64,000 nt of DNA, from assembly GCA_031409875.1 (NCBI GenBank), contig JANNYB010000077.1:51447-115446 (forward strand), read 5' to 3'. Position 1 is the stretch's first letter, and the number at the start of each line of letters is the position of its first letter. This DNA comes from CALMEH01 sp031409875. Its GTDB lineage: Bacteria; Acidobacteriota; Blastocatellia; Pyrinomonadales; Pyrinomonadaceae. The notes below the pieces were generated by a model that was given only the letters and a program-made list of their open reading frames with translations, did no database searches and was not told the DNA's origin. Shown here piece after piece: positions 19,401 to 26,593 of the stretch. A program made the position numbers and the translations under genes.

Positions 19401-19807
19401 AACTTTTCGATACGGAAACCGGCGCAATCATTGCCGATTTAGGCAAACAGCCGAAAGCGATTCTCTCCGCCGAATTTGCGCCCGACGGCAAAACTTTCGC
19501 CACCGGCGGCGCAGACGGCACAATAAAAATCTGGCAAACTTCGGACGGCAAACTGCTCGACTCAATCACAGGAAACGCCGGATTTATCTATGCGCTAACC
19601 TTCACGCCCGACGGAACGCGCCTCGCATCAGCAAGCGGCGAAGGCGTTATCCGACTTTGGGACACCGAAACAAAACAACAAGTTCTCGCCATTCGCACCA
19701 ATTCCGCCGTTACCAATTTCCTCGCCTTCACGCCCGACGGCAAAACGCTCATCTCACACGGCACACAAGAAAAAATTCATTTATGGGAAAGTTCTCCGAT
19801 TAAATAA
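16469..19807 (+). CDS. Ser/Thr protein kinase with C-terminal WD40 repeats
   Basis: ~1112 residues. The kinase domain has the glycine loop LIGQGGMGAVYLG near residue 90, Lys in VAVKLI, catalytic HRDLKPANIL near 206 and DFGVA near 226. A juxtamembrane linker leads to one membrane helix (VSGCVIFLLLSSLLATAI, ~425-450). Beyond it are about a dozen WD40 repeats with F(S/T)PDGK...A(S/T)...D.T.[KR][IV]W, forming one or two propellers outside the membrane. Residues ~315-364 contain repeat-derived sequence (SEPPAVAGSL and LQNESEIENLKSEINK). The start at 16469 is chosen because upstream codons lie inside the palindrome. It is likely to act with the adjacent sigma factor. Confidence 0.95.
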   Translation: MNETKNRRLIVEIFDEVFDAPFEDREKILQTRCGDDSALRIDVEKMLAAVEADDDFLETPMIEDAFRVFEQEKTDDLIGQKIGKYVLRELIGQGGMGAVYLGERSDDEYQQKVAVKLISTLFSGKADAENFRRERQILAKLNHPAIAALLDGGTMENGTPFLVMEYVEGVSLSEFCFARNLSVNERLNLFLEVCEAVKYAHQNLIIHRDLKPANILVTSDGKPKLLDFGVAKLLQPELLDITHDFTIGANILTPNYASPEQLKGENITTASDVYSLGVILYEILTGKRPHDLKSKSLPEILQIITQEIPKLPSDVLSEPPAVAGSLTSAKSQIKDEKLQNESEIENLKSEINKSQNPKSDKLNPQMLRGDIDTIVLKSLAKDVNERYQTVVEFCADISRYLNDLPILARKPSKVYQFKKFVRRNRVAFVSGCVIFLLLSSLLATAIYSARVAQKQARENLRQAYSSDMNLAMESYETANLVRLRQLLDKYETVDFRGWEFDFLQNLANPRGRISTLKHPAEVWNIAFSPDSKKMATACSDGFARIYEVPSGKLLTTTATQEKNIWRMAFSPDGKFLATASGDSNSSSARVWNAETGAEVLALNGHTARVRAIAFSPDGKLIATGSRDGTARIWNAETGAELKKFVSMLGDKLLEINDLEFTPDGKKLIAARNDAAVIWEISTDSKSILTFEKFKNSLAVAISPDGTKLAFGMQDSTIQILDAQTNKLLSDIHQHTGKVNDIAFSADGKLLASASSDRTIRFFETENGGEALNLRVHFADAWSVAFSPDGKFIATSGTDFNVFLFDKKQILESSSFGPPPGVSGNWSAISADRKTIAVNNYDPNKHSHTIYDVAAKSPKFVFSNEYLDVMAFSPDGAMLATVVRDGEIVFRNAADGAEIRRFKAHERPPTIKDSARAMRFSPDGKRLISGGNDGFVKVWNTETAELVRELYRFESYVSALAISPDSRRIFASSYDQTAKLFDTETGAIIADLGKQPKAILSAEFAPDGKTFATGGADGTIKIWQTSDGKLLDSITGNAGFIYALTFTPDGTRLASASGEGVIRLWDTETKQQVLAIRTNSAVTNFLAFTPDGKTLISHGTQEKIHLWESSPIK
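17415..17560 (+). repeat. Repeat-derived insert within the kinase gene
   Basis: 17415-17450 is a single arm of the family C palindrome (TCAGAACCGCCTGCGGTAGC and on), read in frame as SEPPAVAGSL. 17460-17540 is an A-rich run of AAATTTGAAATCTGAAAT-type words encoding NESEIENLKSEINK. Both lie in the linker between PSDVL and the conserved LRGDIDTIVLK segment, a place that tolerates length change. Confidence 0.75.
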
Positions 19808-19838
19808 AGTTCTGAGTTCTATCTTCAACTCGCAAAAA

Positions 19839-19976
19839 ATTCTGAGTTCCATCTTCAGATGGCTAAACACAAGCGAAGCGATGTGTTTTTATGTTCGATT
19901 ACATTTCAAGTATATCGAGGTTGAAAACCGCGTTGCTTCGCTTGCGGTTTTGCCGTCTGAAGACGGGACTCAAAAC
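19839..19976. repeat. Family A nested palindrome, copy 2
   Basis: Imperfect outer arms 19839-19863 and 19952-19976 carry TCTTCAGA-type palindromes. Hairpin 1: ACACA 19867-19871 with TGTGT 19882-19886, loop GCGAAGC. Hairpin 2: AAAACCGC 19924-19931 with GCGGTTTT 19944-19951, loop GCTTCGC. A partial extra left end is seen at 19809-19831. It lies between the kinase and a secreted-protein gene. The rest of 19808-20207 holds only the motif at 20116-20150. Confidence 0.85.
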
Positions 19977-20115
19977 TAATTCAAAAAAAATTAAATTTAA
20001 ATGATACGTTTTGCCTCCGAAATACGCTTATAGAAAGCATCGAGGGAAATTGCGTTTGAAAATGCGTAATTTTACCGAAGTTTTTTGTGGCAAACGGCGC
20101 ATTTGAAAAAAAATC

Positions 20116-20150
20116 GCGTTACGTTTTGCGCGAAACGGACACATACAGTT
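20116..20150 (+). promoter_or_regulatory. Shared upstream motif, copy 1
   Basis: GCGTTACGTTTTG, a 9-11 base spacer, then ACACATAC and GTT, 58 bases before the start at 20208. A similarly spaced copy lies 40 bases before the gene at 22054 (21979-22014). It could be a promoter or operator for small secreted proteins, possibly for the nearby ECF factor. It could also be a diverged repeat. Confidence 0.4.
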
Positions 20151-20207
20151 GAAACGCACGAAAAATGCGTGTTCGGAGATTAAATTTTTAGGAGAAATAA
20201 ACAAATT

Positions 20208-20939
20208 ATGAAACAAAAAGTAAATTTTATGATGATGATTTTGGCAGTGCTGACTTTCAGCACTCTTGCTTTGGCTGTTCCGACAACAGTTCCATTAAAT
20301 ACCGGCTATGATCATTCATTGCTTGTTTTGGATAAATACCCAACTGTTACAAGTAATCCTTCAACAGTTAGAGATGATTATTGGATAAATGTTGCCTCTT
20401 TTCCTGCCAATCTTGGGTCAGCTTTCGTTGTTCCCCGTTCTTTGACTTTTTGGGCTGTGCCTTTTCCCAATACAAATTGGATTAGTGCATGGAACACTAA
20501 CACATCACCTTCTGGGTCAACTACAACAACTCCCGCATATGCTCTTTTCAAGAAATGTTTTTGCCTTCAAAAAGGTTTCAAGGAAGCAAAAGTAGATTTC
20601 CAAATTCGAGGCGATGATTACATCCAAATCTGGCTTAATGGTGTTTCAAATCAAATTCTCCCCTATTCTGTAGGCAATTGGGATACTAATCGAAATCCTT
20701 TATCCGTTAAATCTGATAAAGGATTTAGAGTCGGAAAAAACTGCATCTATGTTTTAGTTAAGGATACAGGCATAGAGGTAACGGGTTTTAATCTTCTCGG
20801 AACAGTCAGTGCATACGGACTAATGCCGGCAATTGCTAAAGGACGCGAGTCGTCATTTGCGCCTTGCGCTTGTGATGACCCGAAACCAATTGATGAAGGA
20901 AAGATTGTTCAGGAAATTCTAAAATCAGCTAATCTTTGA
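20208..20939 (+). CDS. Secreted protein of unknown function
   Basis: 243 residues with a clear signal peptide (MILAVLTFSTLALA) and an AGGAG ribosome site upstream. The mature part is Trp/Tyr-rich (DDYWINV, FWAVPFPNTNWISAW) and has VDFQIRGDDYIQIWLNGV, which recalls galactose-binding-like jelly rolls that carry a D..I.WLNG strand. Paired cysteines (KKCFCLQKGF, APCACDDP) may form disulfides. Base composition is a little more even than in its neighbours. It is the first of three small secreted proteins separated by palindromes. I do not recognise the family. Confidence 0.75.
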   Translation: MKQKVNFMMMILAVLTFSTLALAVPTTVPLNTGYDHSLLVLDKYPTVTSNPSTVRDDYWINVASFPANLGSAFVVPRSLTFWAVPFPNTNWISAWNTNTSPSGSTTTTPAYALFKKCFCLQKGFKEAKVDFQIRGDDYIQIWLNGVSNQILPYSVGNWDTNRNPLSVKSDKGFRVGKNCIYVLVKDTGIEVTGFNLLGTVSAYGLMPAIAKGRESSFAPCACDDPKPIDEGKIVQEILKSANL

Positions 20940-21046
20940 TGATTTAGAAACTGTGTTCAAGTTCCGATTCAAAACATTATTCGTAGTTCGGCATTGTTAA
21001 TTTGTCATTGATTCAAAGAAAAAATGATAGAGCGCAGTAGTGTTAG

Positions 21047-21183
21047 GTTCTGAGTTCCAACTTTAGTTGGCGAAACCGCCAGCGAAGCAGTTTCCGGTTT
21101 TGAAACAGATTGAAGGTAATCAGCAAGTATGCAACTGCATCGCTTCGCTCGCAGTTGAGCCAACTAAAGTTGGAACTCAGAAC
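21047..21183. repeat. Family A nested palindrome, copy 3
   Basis: Perfect 25-bp arms 21047-21071 and 21159-21183, each carrying CCAACTTTAGTTGG. Hairpin 1: GAAAC 21072-21076 with GTTTC 21090-21094, loop GCGAAGC. Hairpin 2: CAACTGC 21132-21138 with GCAGTTG 21151-21157, loop GCTTCGC. A third half-arm follows at 21188-21214. It lies in the 305-base gap between two secreted-protein genes; nothing else is seen there. Confidence 0.9.
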
Positions 21184-21244
21184 TTTTGCGCCAACTGAAG
21201 TTGGAACTCGGAACAGAAACTGAATTAATTGGGAGAATAAAATT

Positions 21245-21967
21245 ATGAAATTAATTACACAAAAAACAATATTAACAACAATCCTGATTTTAACCATTTC
21301 AGCGATTGCATCAGCGCAAAAGTCGGATTGCGACGGCGTGATGATGTCGGTTGCAAGCGGAAAATCGGACGGCAAAACATTGACTGTAACTTTTACGGCA
21401 AGCGGCAGCGTTTATCAAAACGGCAAGCTCCAAAAACGCGGCACAAAACCCGCGAATGCCGAACGCGAAAAAGCAATCGCCGCACAATTTGATGCGGACG
21501 TGAAACGATTTTTTGTCAATACGCCGAGCCAAACTCTGAGCAGTCTGAGTTTGGATTACGAAACTCTCGGCAATTCAACGGTAGATATTGCCATCGCGCC
21601 AAACAATTTATGCCGCAATCTGGTCGCCAAAACTTCGGACGGCATTATCGTTTCAATTCCGATAAACGGCAATATCCAAGCCCGAACCGAAGGACAAAAT
21701 GATCCGATTCAAGGCGTAAAAGTCGGATTGAGTAAAAATCCTCCGGGCGCAATTATTGCCTCAGCCGTAAGTGATGGCGAAGAGCAAGACGGCACTCCGA
21801 AATGGACGATTACGTTTGACGAAAAGAAAGCCACCGCCGCGTGGCAAACCATCGCCCGCAACAATCGCGGTTTAACATACCAAAAATGGAAGGAAAATCT
21901 AACCGCAGAATTTCTCAGCGTAAAAGGCAAACTTTTTCCGAAAATTAAAATGCTTAATTCCAAGTGA
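21245..21967 (+). CDS. Secreted protein of unknown function
   Basis: 240 residues; signal peptide ILTTILILTISAIASAQ and a GGGAG ribosome site. The mature protein is soluble, with mixed strands and helices: VASGKSDGKTLTVTFTASG, an Arg/Lys-rich helix (AEREKAIAAQFDADVKRFF), and IVSIPINGNIQARTEGQ. Only two cysteines (SDCDG, NNLCRN) are visible and may pair. No family recognised. It is likely transcribed from its own promoter, because a palindrome separates it from the gene before. Confidence 0.72.
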   Translation: MKLITQKTILTTILILTISAIASAQKSDCDGVMMSVASGKSDGKTLTVTFTASGSVYQNGKLQKRGTKPANAEREKAIAAQFDADVKRFFVNTPSQTLSSLSLDYETLGNSTVDIAIAPNNLCRNLVAKTSDGIIVSIPINGNIQARTEGQNDPIQGVKVGLSKNPPGAIIASAVSDGEEQDGTPKWTITFDEKKATAAWQTIARNNRGLTYQKWKENLTAEFLSVKGKLFPKIKMLNSK

Positions 21968-21978
21968 ATTTAAATTGT

Positions 21979-22014
21979 GCGTTACGTTTTGAACAAAAAC
22001 GACACATACCGTTA
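21979..22014 (+). promoter_or_regulatory. Shared upstream motif, copy 2
   Basis: GCGTTACGTTTTG, spacer, then GACACATAC and GTT, matching the copy at 20116-20150 with about seven differences over 35 bases. It ends 40 bases before the ATG at 22054. Candidate promoter or operator; no match to a known consensus is claimed. Confidence 0.4.
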
Positions 22015-22053
22015 GTAAGCAGTTTCTATATCAAATTTTAGAGGTGAAAAAAT

Positions 22054-22941
22054 ATGAATAAATCAACAAAAATCTCCCGTTTTTTGATTACGGCAAGTTT
22101 CGTAATCTTGGCAATCGGCTTCCATGCAAACACAATTCGCGCTCAACATCCGTGCGATAATTATCCGGTAACAGTTTGCAATGTTCCATCAGCATTTATG
22201 AATTGGTCATTGCAGGACAACAACACAGGCGCAACTGCACAAGTCGGCGAACCTCGTCCCAATTATACCAATGACACAACGGCGTTAAATACGCTTTGGT
22301 ATTCTTGGACTCCGACGACATCGGGACGATATGTTGTTAATACCCAATTTACAAATACAATTCTCAATACGATTACATTTGATACGGAAATTGCCGTCTA
22401 TCGAGCGGCGGGAAACGGAACTATTTCAAACCTTCTGAAACTCGCTCACAATGATGATTGGGTTCCAAATACTCCGGCGGCTGACTTTCCCTGTCATCCT
22501 TCAATTCCGCGTCCGGCAACCGAAGTTGCAAATTCGAGTTGTCTGATTTTTCAGGCAAACGCGGGCGTAACATATTTTTTTCAAGTTGACGGTTATTTCG
22601 ATACAACAATAATGAACTGCACGGGTTGCGGAATCGGACCTTTCAATCTTAATTTGTATTTTCTTGCGCCGTTAAGCGCAACGGTTTCGGTTGGCGGAAG
22701 AATTACCGATGACGGCGGCAGAGCGATTGGAAAAGTGCGCGTGAATTTAACCAAATCAAACGGCGAAATTCTTTCGGCAACCACAAATCCTTTCGGTTAT
22801 TACAATTTTGAAGGCGTTGAAGTCGGACAAACTTATACAATTCAAGCCGACAGCAAGCGTTTTCAATTTCAAAATAATCCGCGTGTGATTTCAGTTAGCG
22901 AAGATATTCAAGGCGAAGATTTCGTTTCAGTTTTGGAGTGA
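22054..22941 (+). CDS. Secreted protein with C-terminal carboxypeptidase-regulatory-like domain
   Basis: 295 residues. Signal peptide around ITASFVILAIGFHANTIRAQ; AGAGGTG ribosome site. Residues ~30-205 contain WYSWTPTTSGRYVVNTQF, FDTEIAVYRAAG and GVTYFFQVDGY, the pattern of pre-peptidase-type jelly-roll domains in which strands follow a W..T....G.Y motif. Residues ~210-295 form a beta-sandwich: SVGGRITDDGGRAIGKVRV, TNPFGYYNFEGVEVGQTYTI, a CarboxypepD_reg/CNA-B type fold. It is probably extracellular and binds rather than cleaves. Confidence 0.82.
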   Translation: MNKSTKISRFLITASFVILAIGFHANTIRAQHPCDNYPVTVCNVPSAFMNWSLQDNNTGATAQVGEPRPNYTNDTTALNTLWYSWTPTTSGRYVVNTQFTNTILNTITFDTEIAVYRAAGNGTISNLLKLAHNDDWVPNTPAADFPCHPSIPRPATEVANSSCLIFQANAGVTYFFQVDGYFDTTIMNCTGCGIGPFNLNLYFLAPLSATVSVGGRITDDGGRAIGKVRVNLTKSNGEILSATTNPFGYYNFEGVEVGQTYTIQADSKRFQFQNNPRVISVSEDIQGEDFVSVLE

Positions 22942-22966
22942 GTTTTTCACCCGAAACTTCACAAAA

Positions 22967-23107
22967 AAGTTTTGAGTCCCGCCTTCAGGCGGCAAAACAC
23001 AAGCGAAGCGATGTGTTTTTCTTTTCGATTATAATTCAAGTTTATCGAAGAAAAAAATGCTCCGCTTCGCTGGCATTTTTGCCGCCTGAAGGCGGGACTC
23101 AAAACTT
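22967..23107. repeat. Family A nested palindrome, copy 4
   Basis: Perfect 31-bp arms 22967-22997 and 23077-23107, each with a CCGCCTTCAGGCGG palindrome. Hairpin 1: ACACA 22997-23001 with TGTGT 23012-23016, loop GCGAAGC. Hairpin 2: AAAAATGC 23053-23060 with GCATTTTT 23073-23080, loop GCTTCGC. It separates convergent genes and overlaps the last codons and stop of the phosphatase gene (23099). Confidence 0.92.
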
Positions 23108-23866
23108 TAAGATATTCAGCATGTCGCTGTGAATCGCGCCGTTTGAAGCGCAGATTGGCGGATTGTAAATGTCAATTTTTGTGCCGTCGTAACGCGAAAC
23201 TTGTCCGCCGGCTTCTTCGATTAGCAGAACTCCGGCGGCAACGTCCCACGGGTTTAAGCCTTCTTCCCAAAATCCGTCGAAACGTCCGCAAGCGACGTAA
23301 GCCAGATCAATCGCCGCCGAGCCGTCGCGTCTCACGCCGCGTGAATTTAGTAAAAAATCGGTTAGATGTTGGGCAAAATTATCTTTTTGTTTGAAATCGT
23401 ATGGAAAGCCGGTGCAGATTAATGCTTCGCTGAGTTTTTCGGTTTCGGAAACGCGAATTGGTTTATTATTTAAGGTTGCGCCATTTCCCTTTTCAGCGGC
23501 AAAAAGTTCGTTGCGCGTTGGGTCAAACGTAACGCCGATGACGATTTCGCCGTCGTGTTCGAGCGCGATTGTAACGCAGAAACACGGATAACCGTGCGCG
23601 TAATTCGTCGTGCCATCAAGCGGATCAATAATCCATTTCCATCTATTTTCACCGCCGATTATTACCGCTTCGCCTGATTCTTCTGCCAGAATCGAATGTT
23701 TCGGATGATAACTTTTGATGCGTTCGATAATCAGTTTTTCCGAAGCCAAATCAGCTTCCGTAACTAAATTGATGTCGCCTTTTTTGAAGACTCCGATTTT
23801 TCGCCCGAACTTTTCGAGCAAAATTTGTCCGGCTTCTCGCGCCGTTTCTATTGCGAAATTTAACAT
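23099..23866 (-). CDS. Inositol monophosphatase family protein
   Basis: Mg-dependent phosphatase of the IMPase/FIG superfamily; in bacteria it acts on inositol-1-phosphate or related sugar phosphates. The metal-binding motifs are EESGEA near residue 70, IDPLDGTTNYAHG near 88 and WDVAAGVLLIEEAGG near 212. The length of 255 is normal. SuhB is the closest known type, but CysQ or HisN activity cannot be excluded. The last four codons (ILKF) fall in the family A palindrome. Confidence 0.93.
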   Translation of the reverse strand: MLNFAIETAREAGQILLEKFGRKIGVFKKGDINLVTEADLASEKLIIERIKSYHPKHSILAEESGEAVIIGGENRWKWIIDPLDGTTNYAHGYPCFCVTIALEHDGEIVIGVTFDPTRNELFAAEKGNGATLNNKPIRVSETEKLSEALICTGFPYDFKQKDNFAQHLTDFLLNSRGVRRDGSAAIDLAYVACGRFDGFWEEGLNPWDVAAGVLLIEEAGGQVSRYDGTKIDIYNPPICASNGAIHSDMLNILKF

Positions 23867-23872
23867 ATTGTA

Positions 23873-23965
23873 AAGTGAAAATGTGGAAAAGTGAAAGTGT
23901 GAAAAAGTTGGTTGACTGGAAGCACAGGCTTTTTCACTTTTTCACATTTTCACTTTTCCACTTTA
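23873..23965. repeat. Inverted repeat of AAAGTGAAAATGTGG words
   Basis: Arms of ~36 bp, 23873-23908 and 23930-23965, made of GTGAAAA, GTGGAAAA and GTGTGAAAAA words. It lies just upstream of the phosphatase start and includes the last codons and stop of the esterase (ENVKK, stop at 23934), so the esterase C-terminus is encoded by the repeat. Possible terminator for the esterase transcript. Confidence 0.85.
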
Positions 23966-24824
23966 ATTCTAAAAATTCTTGAACTTGCGCGTTCCAAAAA
24001 TTCCAATCGTGTTTGCCCGGAAGTTGGCGAAATTCGTGCGGGATTTTCTTTTCAAAAAGTAGCGCAGCGAAATCGCGGTTTGGCAGAATAAGAAAATCTT
24101 CCGTGCCGCAATCGAGATAGATAAACGGTAGAGTTTTTTTCTTCGCGTCCGGCATTTCGCGGACGATTTTGTAAATGTCATTGGTCAGCCGCGTTTCGTT
24201 TGCCGCATCTCCGAAAACGCTCATCACCGATTTTGAAAGCCACGCGCCCGAATTTTTATCTGTCCAACCCGTTGCCGGAAGTGCGCCGCTGAACGAACCG
24301 ACAATTGAAAACATTTCGGGATATTTCAAACCGAATTTTATTGCGCCGTAACCGCCCATCGAAAGTCCGGCGATTGAACGATGATTTTTGTCGGCAACCG
24401 TGCGAAATTTCTTGTCAATTTCGGGAACGAGTTCTTTAATTATGTAGCTTTCGTATTTGTCGTTTGCCTTTGTAACGCTGTCCGAATACCAACCGTCGTC
24501 GCCTTCTGCGGTAACGATGATGTAGTTATATTGCGCCGCAAAATCGGCAATTTTCGTTTTTGCCGTCCAATCAACATAATGTCCCGTCAAACCGTGAAGC
24601 AAATAAATCACGCCGTATCGTTTAGTTTTTTCGGTATCGTATTTTGACGGCAAAATTATTTTATACGGCATTTGCCGCGCCATAAGTTTGCTTGCCAACT
24701 TTAAATCTTGAACCGTAACCGACGATTTTTCAGTTTGTTGTGTGGCTTTTTGTGCAGAAACAGCCGACGAAAAACTGAAAACGAGCAGAAGCCAAACGAT
24801 TAGTTGCAAATGTTTTTTTCTCAT
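23934..24824 (-). CDS. Secreted alpha/beta-hydrolase esterase
   Basis: 296 residues, signal peptide LLLVFSFSSAVSAQ. Esterase D/antigen-85-like fold: YLLHGLTGHYVDW forms the oxyanion region, GLSMGGYGA carries the nucleophile Ser155, Asp comes from YLDCGTEDFLI and His from LPGKHDW. This group includes tributyrin and feruloyl esterases and S-formylglutathione hydrolase; a secreted carboxylesterase is the safest call. GAGAG precedes the ATG. The C-terminal ENVKK comes from a repeat. Confidence 0.9.
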   Translation of the reverse strand: MRKKHLQLIVWLLLVFSFSSAVSAQKATQQTEKSSVTVQDLKLASKLMARQMPYKIILPSKYDTEKTKRYGVIYLLHGLTGHYVDWTAKTKIADFAAQYNYIIVTAEGDDGWYSDSVTKANDKYESYIIKELVPEIDKKFRTVADKNHRSIAGLSMGGYGAIKFGLKYPEMFSIVGSFSGALPATGWTDKNSGAWLSKSVMSVFGDAANETRLTNDIYKIVREMPDAKKKTLPFIYLDCGTEDFLILPNRDFAALLFEKKIPHEFRQLPGKHDWNFWNAQVQEFLELKWKSENVKK

Positions 24825-24873
24825 AAAATTCTCTCAAACGATAAAATACCGAGCCGCCGAATTAGATGCTTTT

Positions 24874-25473
24874 TCAAAACGAAATACTGACTGCATAAAT
24901 TAACGCCAAACAAACGCCGCCATAAACTCCGGCGAGAATGTCGTCGGCACAAACGCCGATTCCGGCAGGCAGATTTTGCAAAGAATCTATCGGATACGGT
25001 TTCCAAATATCAAACAAACGGAACAATAAAAATCCTGCCAAAACCAACCACCAAGAAATCGCAAACGGCACGAACAGAAACACGATAATTTGTCCGATAA
25101 CTTCATCAACAACGGCTTCTTGCGGATCTTTTTTCTTAAAAAGAATCGTTGCGCGATTAGCCGCCCAAATGCCTAAAAGACAAAAAAGCAGAAAGATAAT
25201 CAAGTTAAAAACGTGAATCCACGCCGAAATCTGCGCTTGAGTCAGATTTGTCGCAGAAAAACCTGATTCAAACCTGCCGAACAACAAATAAATCCCAACG
25301 CCGACAATCGAACCGTAAGTTCCCGGCGCAAACGGCAAATATCCAACGCCAAAAGTCGTAACTGCCAAAGAAAAATAATCGAGCGCAGTTTTCGGTTTAG
25401 GTTTTTCTTCCGCTAATTTCCGCGTTTCAACCGTTGCGGAAATATGTATTAATTCATCGTAATCAGCCATCAT
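24874..25473 (-). CDS. pgpA: Phosphatidylglycerophosphatase A
   Basis: Dephosphorylates phosphatidylglycerophosphate to phosphatidylglycerol in the inner membrane. The signature FGVGYLPFAPGTYGSIVG near residue 40 and the C-terminal DDILAGVYGG are typical, with about four membrane helices. The acidic motif DEVIGQIIVF is also present. Starts at 25473 or 25470 (MADYDEL) are preferred over a TTG at 25479. The N-terminal ~35 residues are an extra hydrophilic tail. Confidence 0.93.
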   Translation of the reverse strand: MMADYDELIHISATVETRKLAEEKPKPKTALDYFSLAVTTFGVGYLPFAPGTYGSIVGVGIYLLFGRFESGFSATNLTQAQISAWIHVFNLIIFLLFCLLGIWAANRATILFKKKDPQEAVVDEVIGQIIVFLFVPFAISWWLVLAGFLLFRLFDIWKPYPIDSLQNLPAGIGVCADDILAGVYGGVCLALIYAVSISF

Positions 25474-25518
25474 TTTCAAATGTTATAATCTATCACGCCG
25501 AAACTTTTTACCAAAATC

Positions 25519-25550
25519 GAAAAAAGGAAACGCACCTCAAATGCGTTTCC
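25519..25550 (-). terminator. Rho-independent terminator
   Basis: On the minus strand, GGAAACGCA and TGCGTTTCC (25526-25534 and 25542-25550) form a 9-bp stem with a 7-base loop followed by TTTTTTCG. It terminates the gene at 25582-26226. Confidence 0.85.
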
Positions 25551-25581
25551 TCCGGCGTGGTTTCAGTTGAATATCGTTGCC

Positions 25582-26226
25582 TTAAAAAATTTGCGCGACT
25601 ACGCCTTTTTTATCGGAATTGTTGCCGGAAAACAGCTTATCAATTTCGCCCAAAAACTTCGTAAAAACCTTGTTTTCGGCATTATCTTCGGCTTTCGGGC
25701 GCGTGGCGCGGATTTTGATGAAGTGATTTTCGTAACTGAAAAGATAAATTTCCGAATCAACGTCTTGCCCTCTGATGCTAAAACTGAAAAGCGAACGCAG
25801 AGATTTGGTTTTTCCGCTCGTCCCGCCAAGCGTTACGGTGTCATTTTTCAATTCCTTGACATTTTTATAAACGCCCGCCTTGCCGACTTGGATGATTTCA
25901 TTTTTAGCGCGGTCAATTTCATCCTTGATAACTTTGTCATTGAGATCGCTCGAAATTTTGGTCAAACCGGCGTTATAAACATAAATCGTAACCGTGCCGC
26001 CTTCTTCGGATTGATACGCGACGCTGTAACCGAGTTCCGCCACCGGATATTTGCGAATTTCGCTCTTCTCCCAACCGTCAATTTCAGGAAATTCAATTTT
26101 TAAATCGTAGGAACTGCCCGAACCTTTTCCCGAACCTGTCGTTTTGTCCTTTTGCGCCAAAGCCGTCGTTTGCATCAAAAACAAAACCGAAAACATAAAA
26201 ACCGTCAATTTCAAAATCATTCGCAT
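25582..26226 (-). CDS. Secreted protein of unknown function
   Basis: 214 residues; signal peptide ILKLTVFMFSVLFLMQTTALAQ, AGAGG ribosome site upstream of ATG 26226. A short Gly/Ser linker (TGSGKGSGSS) leads into a single alpha/beta domain: IEFPEIDGWEKSEIRKYP, GYSVAYQSEEGGTVTIYVYN, LFSFSIRGQDVDSEIYLFSYENHFIKIRAT. The pattern of a strand-rich core with a FIKIR strand resembles small periplasmic lipid- or stress-related domains, but I cannot name a family. It has its own terminator. Confidence 0.75.
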   Translation of the reverse strand: MRMILKLTVFMFSVLFLMQTTALAQKDKTTGSGKGSGSSYDLKIEFPEIDGWEKSEIRKYPVAELGYSVAYQSEEGGTVTIYVYNAGLTKISSDLNDKVIKDEIDRAKNEIIQVGKAGVYKNVKELKNDTVTLGGTSGKTKSLRSLFSFSIRGQDVDSEIYLFSYENHFIKIRATRPKAEDNAENKVFTKFLGEIDKLFSGNNSDKKGVVAQIF

Positions 26227-26320
26227 AAATTTTACCTCTTATTTTTATAAAACCCACTCATTTTTCTCAGTTTAAGCTATCCCAATGCCATTGGTCAACA
26301 ATTTTCACATCCCGACAAAT

Positions 26321-26450
26321 GCCTCAATAAAAAGTTAGAAAAAGAATATCTGTCCACGAAAAACACGAAAGACACGAAAAGATTCTAAACCCTTAAACTT
26401 TTCCGTGCTTTTCGTGTTTTTCGTGGATAGAAAAAACTTTTGATTGAGGC
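26321..26450. repeat. Nested inverted repeat of CACGAAA words
   Basis: Outer arms 26321-26336 and 26435-26450 (GCCTCAATAAAAAGTT, one mismatch) enclose inner arms of CCACGAAAAACACGAAA words (about 26353-26380 and 26401-26429). It lies in the 367-base gap between divergent genes. Besides it only an AGAGGT ribosome site for 26594 is seen there. Confidence 0.82.
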
Positions 26451-26593
26451 GTTACTTCCGACAAGTAATGACTGAATGAATAGATGACAATGAAATAATG
26501 TCAATCATTTTTCGAGAATAGCGCAAAAGCCGTCTTTTTCTTGCTTCTATCGGTAGGCTATCTAAAAATCAAATTGAGAGGTAAATATTCGCT

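Noticed and set aside
24871..25006. Small frames opposite pgpA
   Set aside because: They overlap pgpA and lack any recognisable feature.
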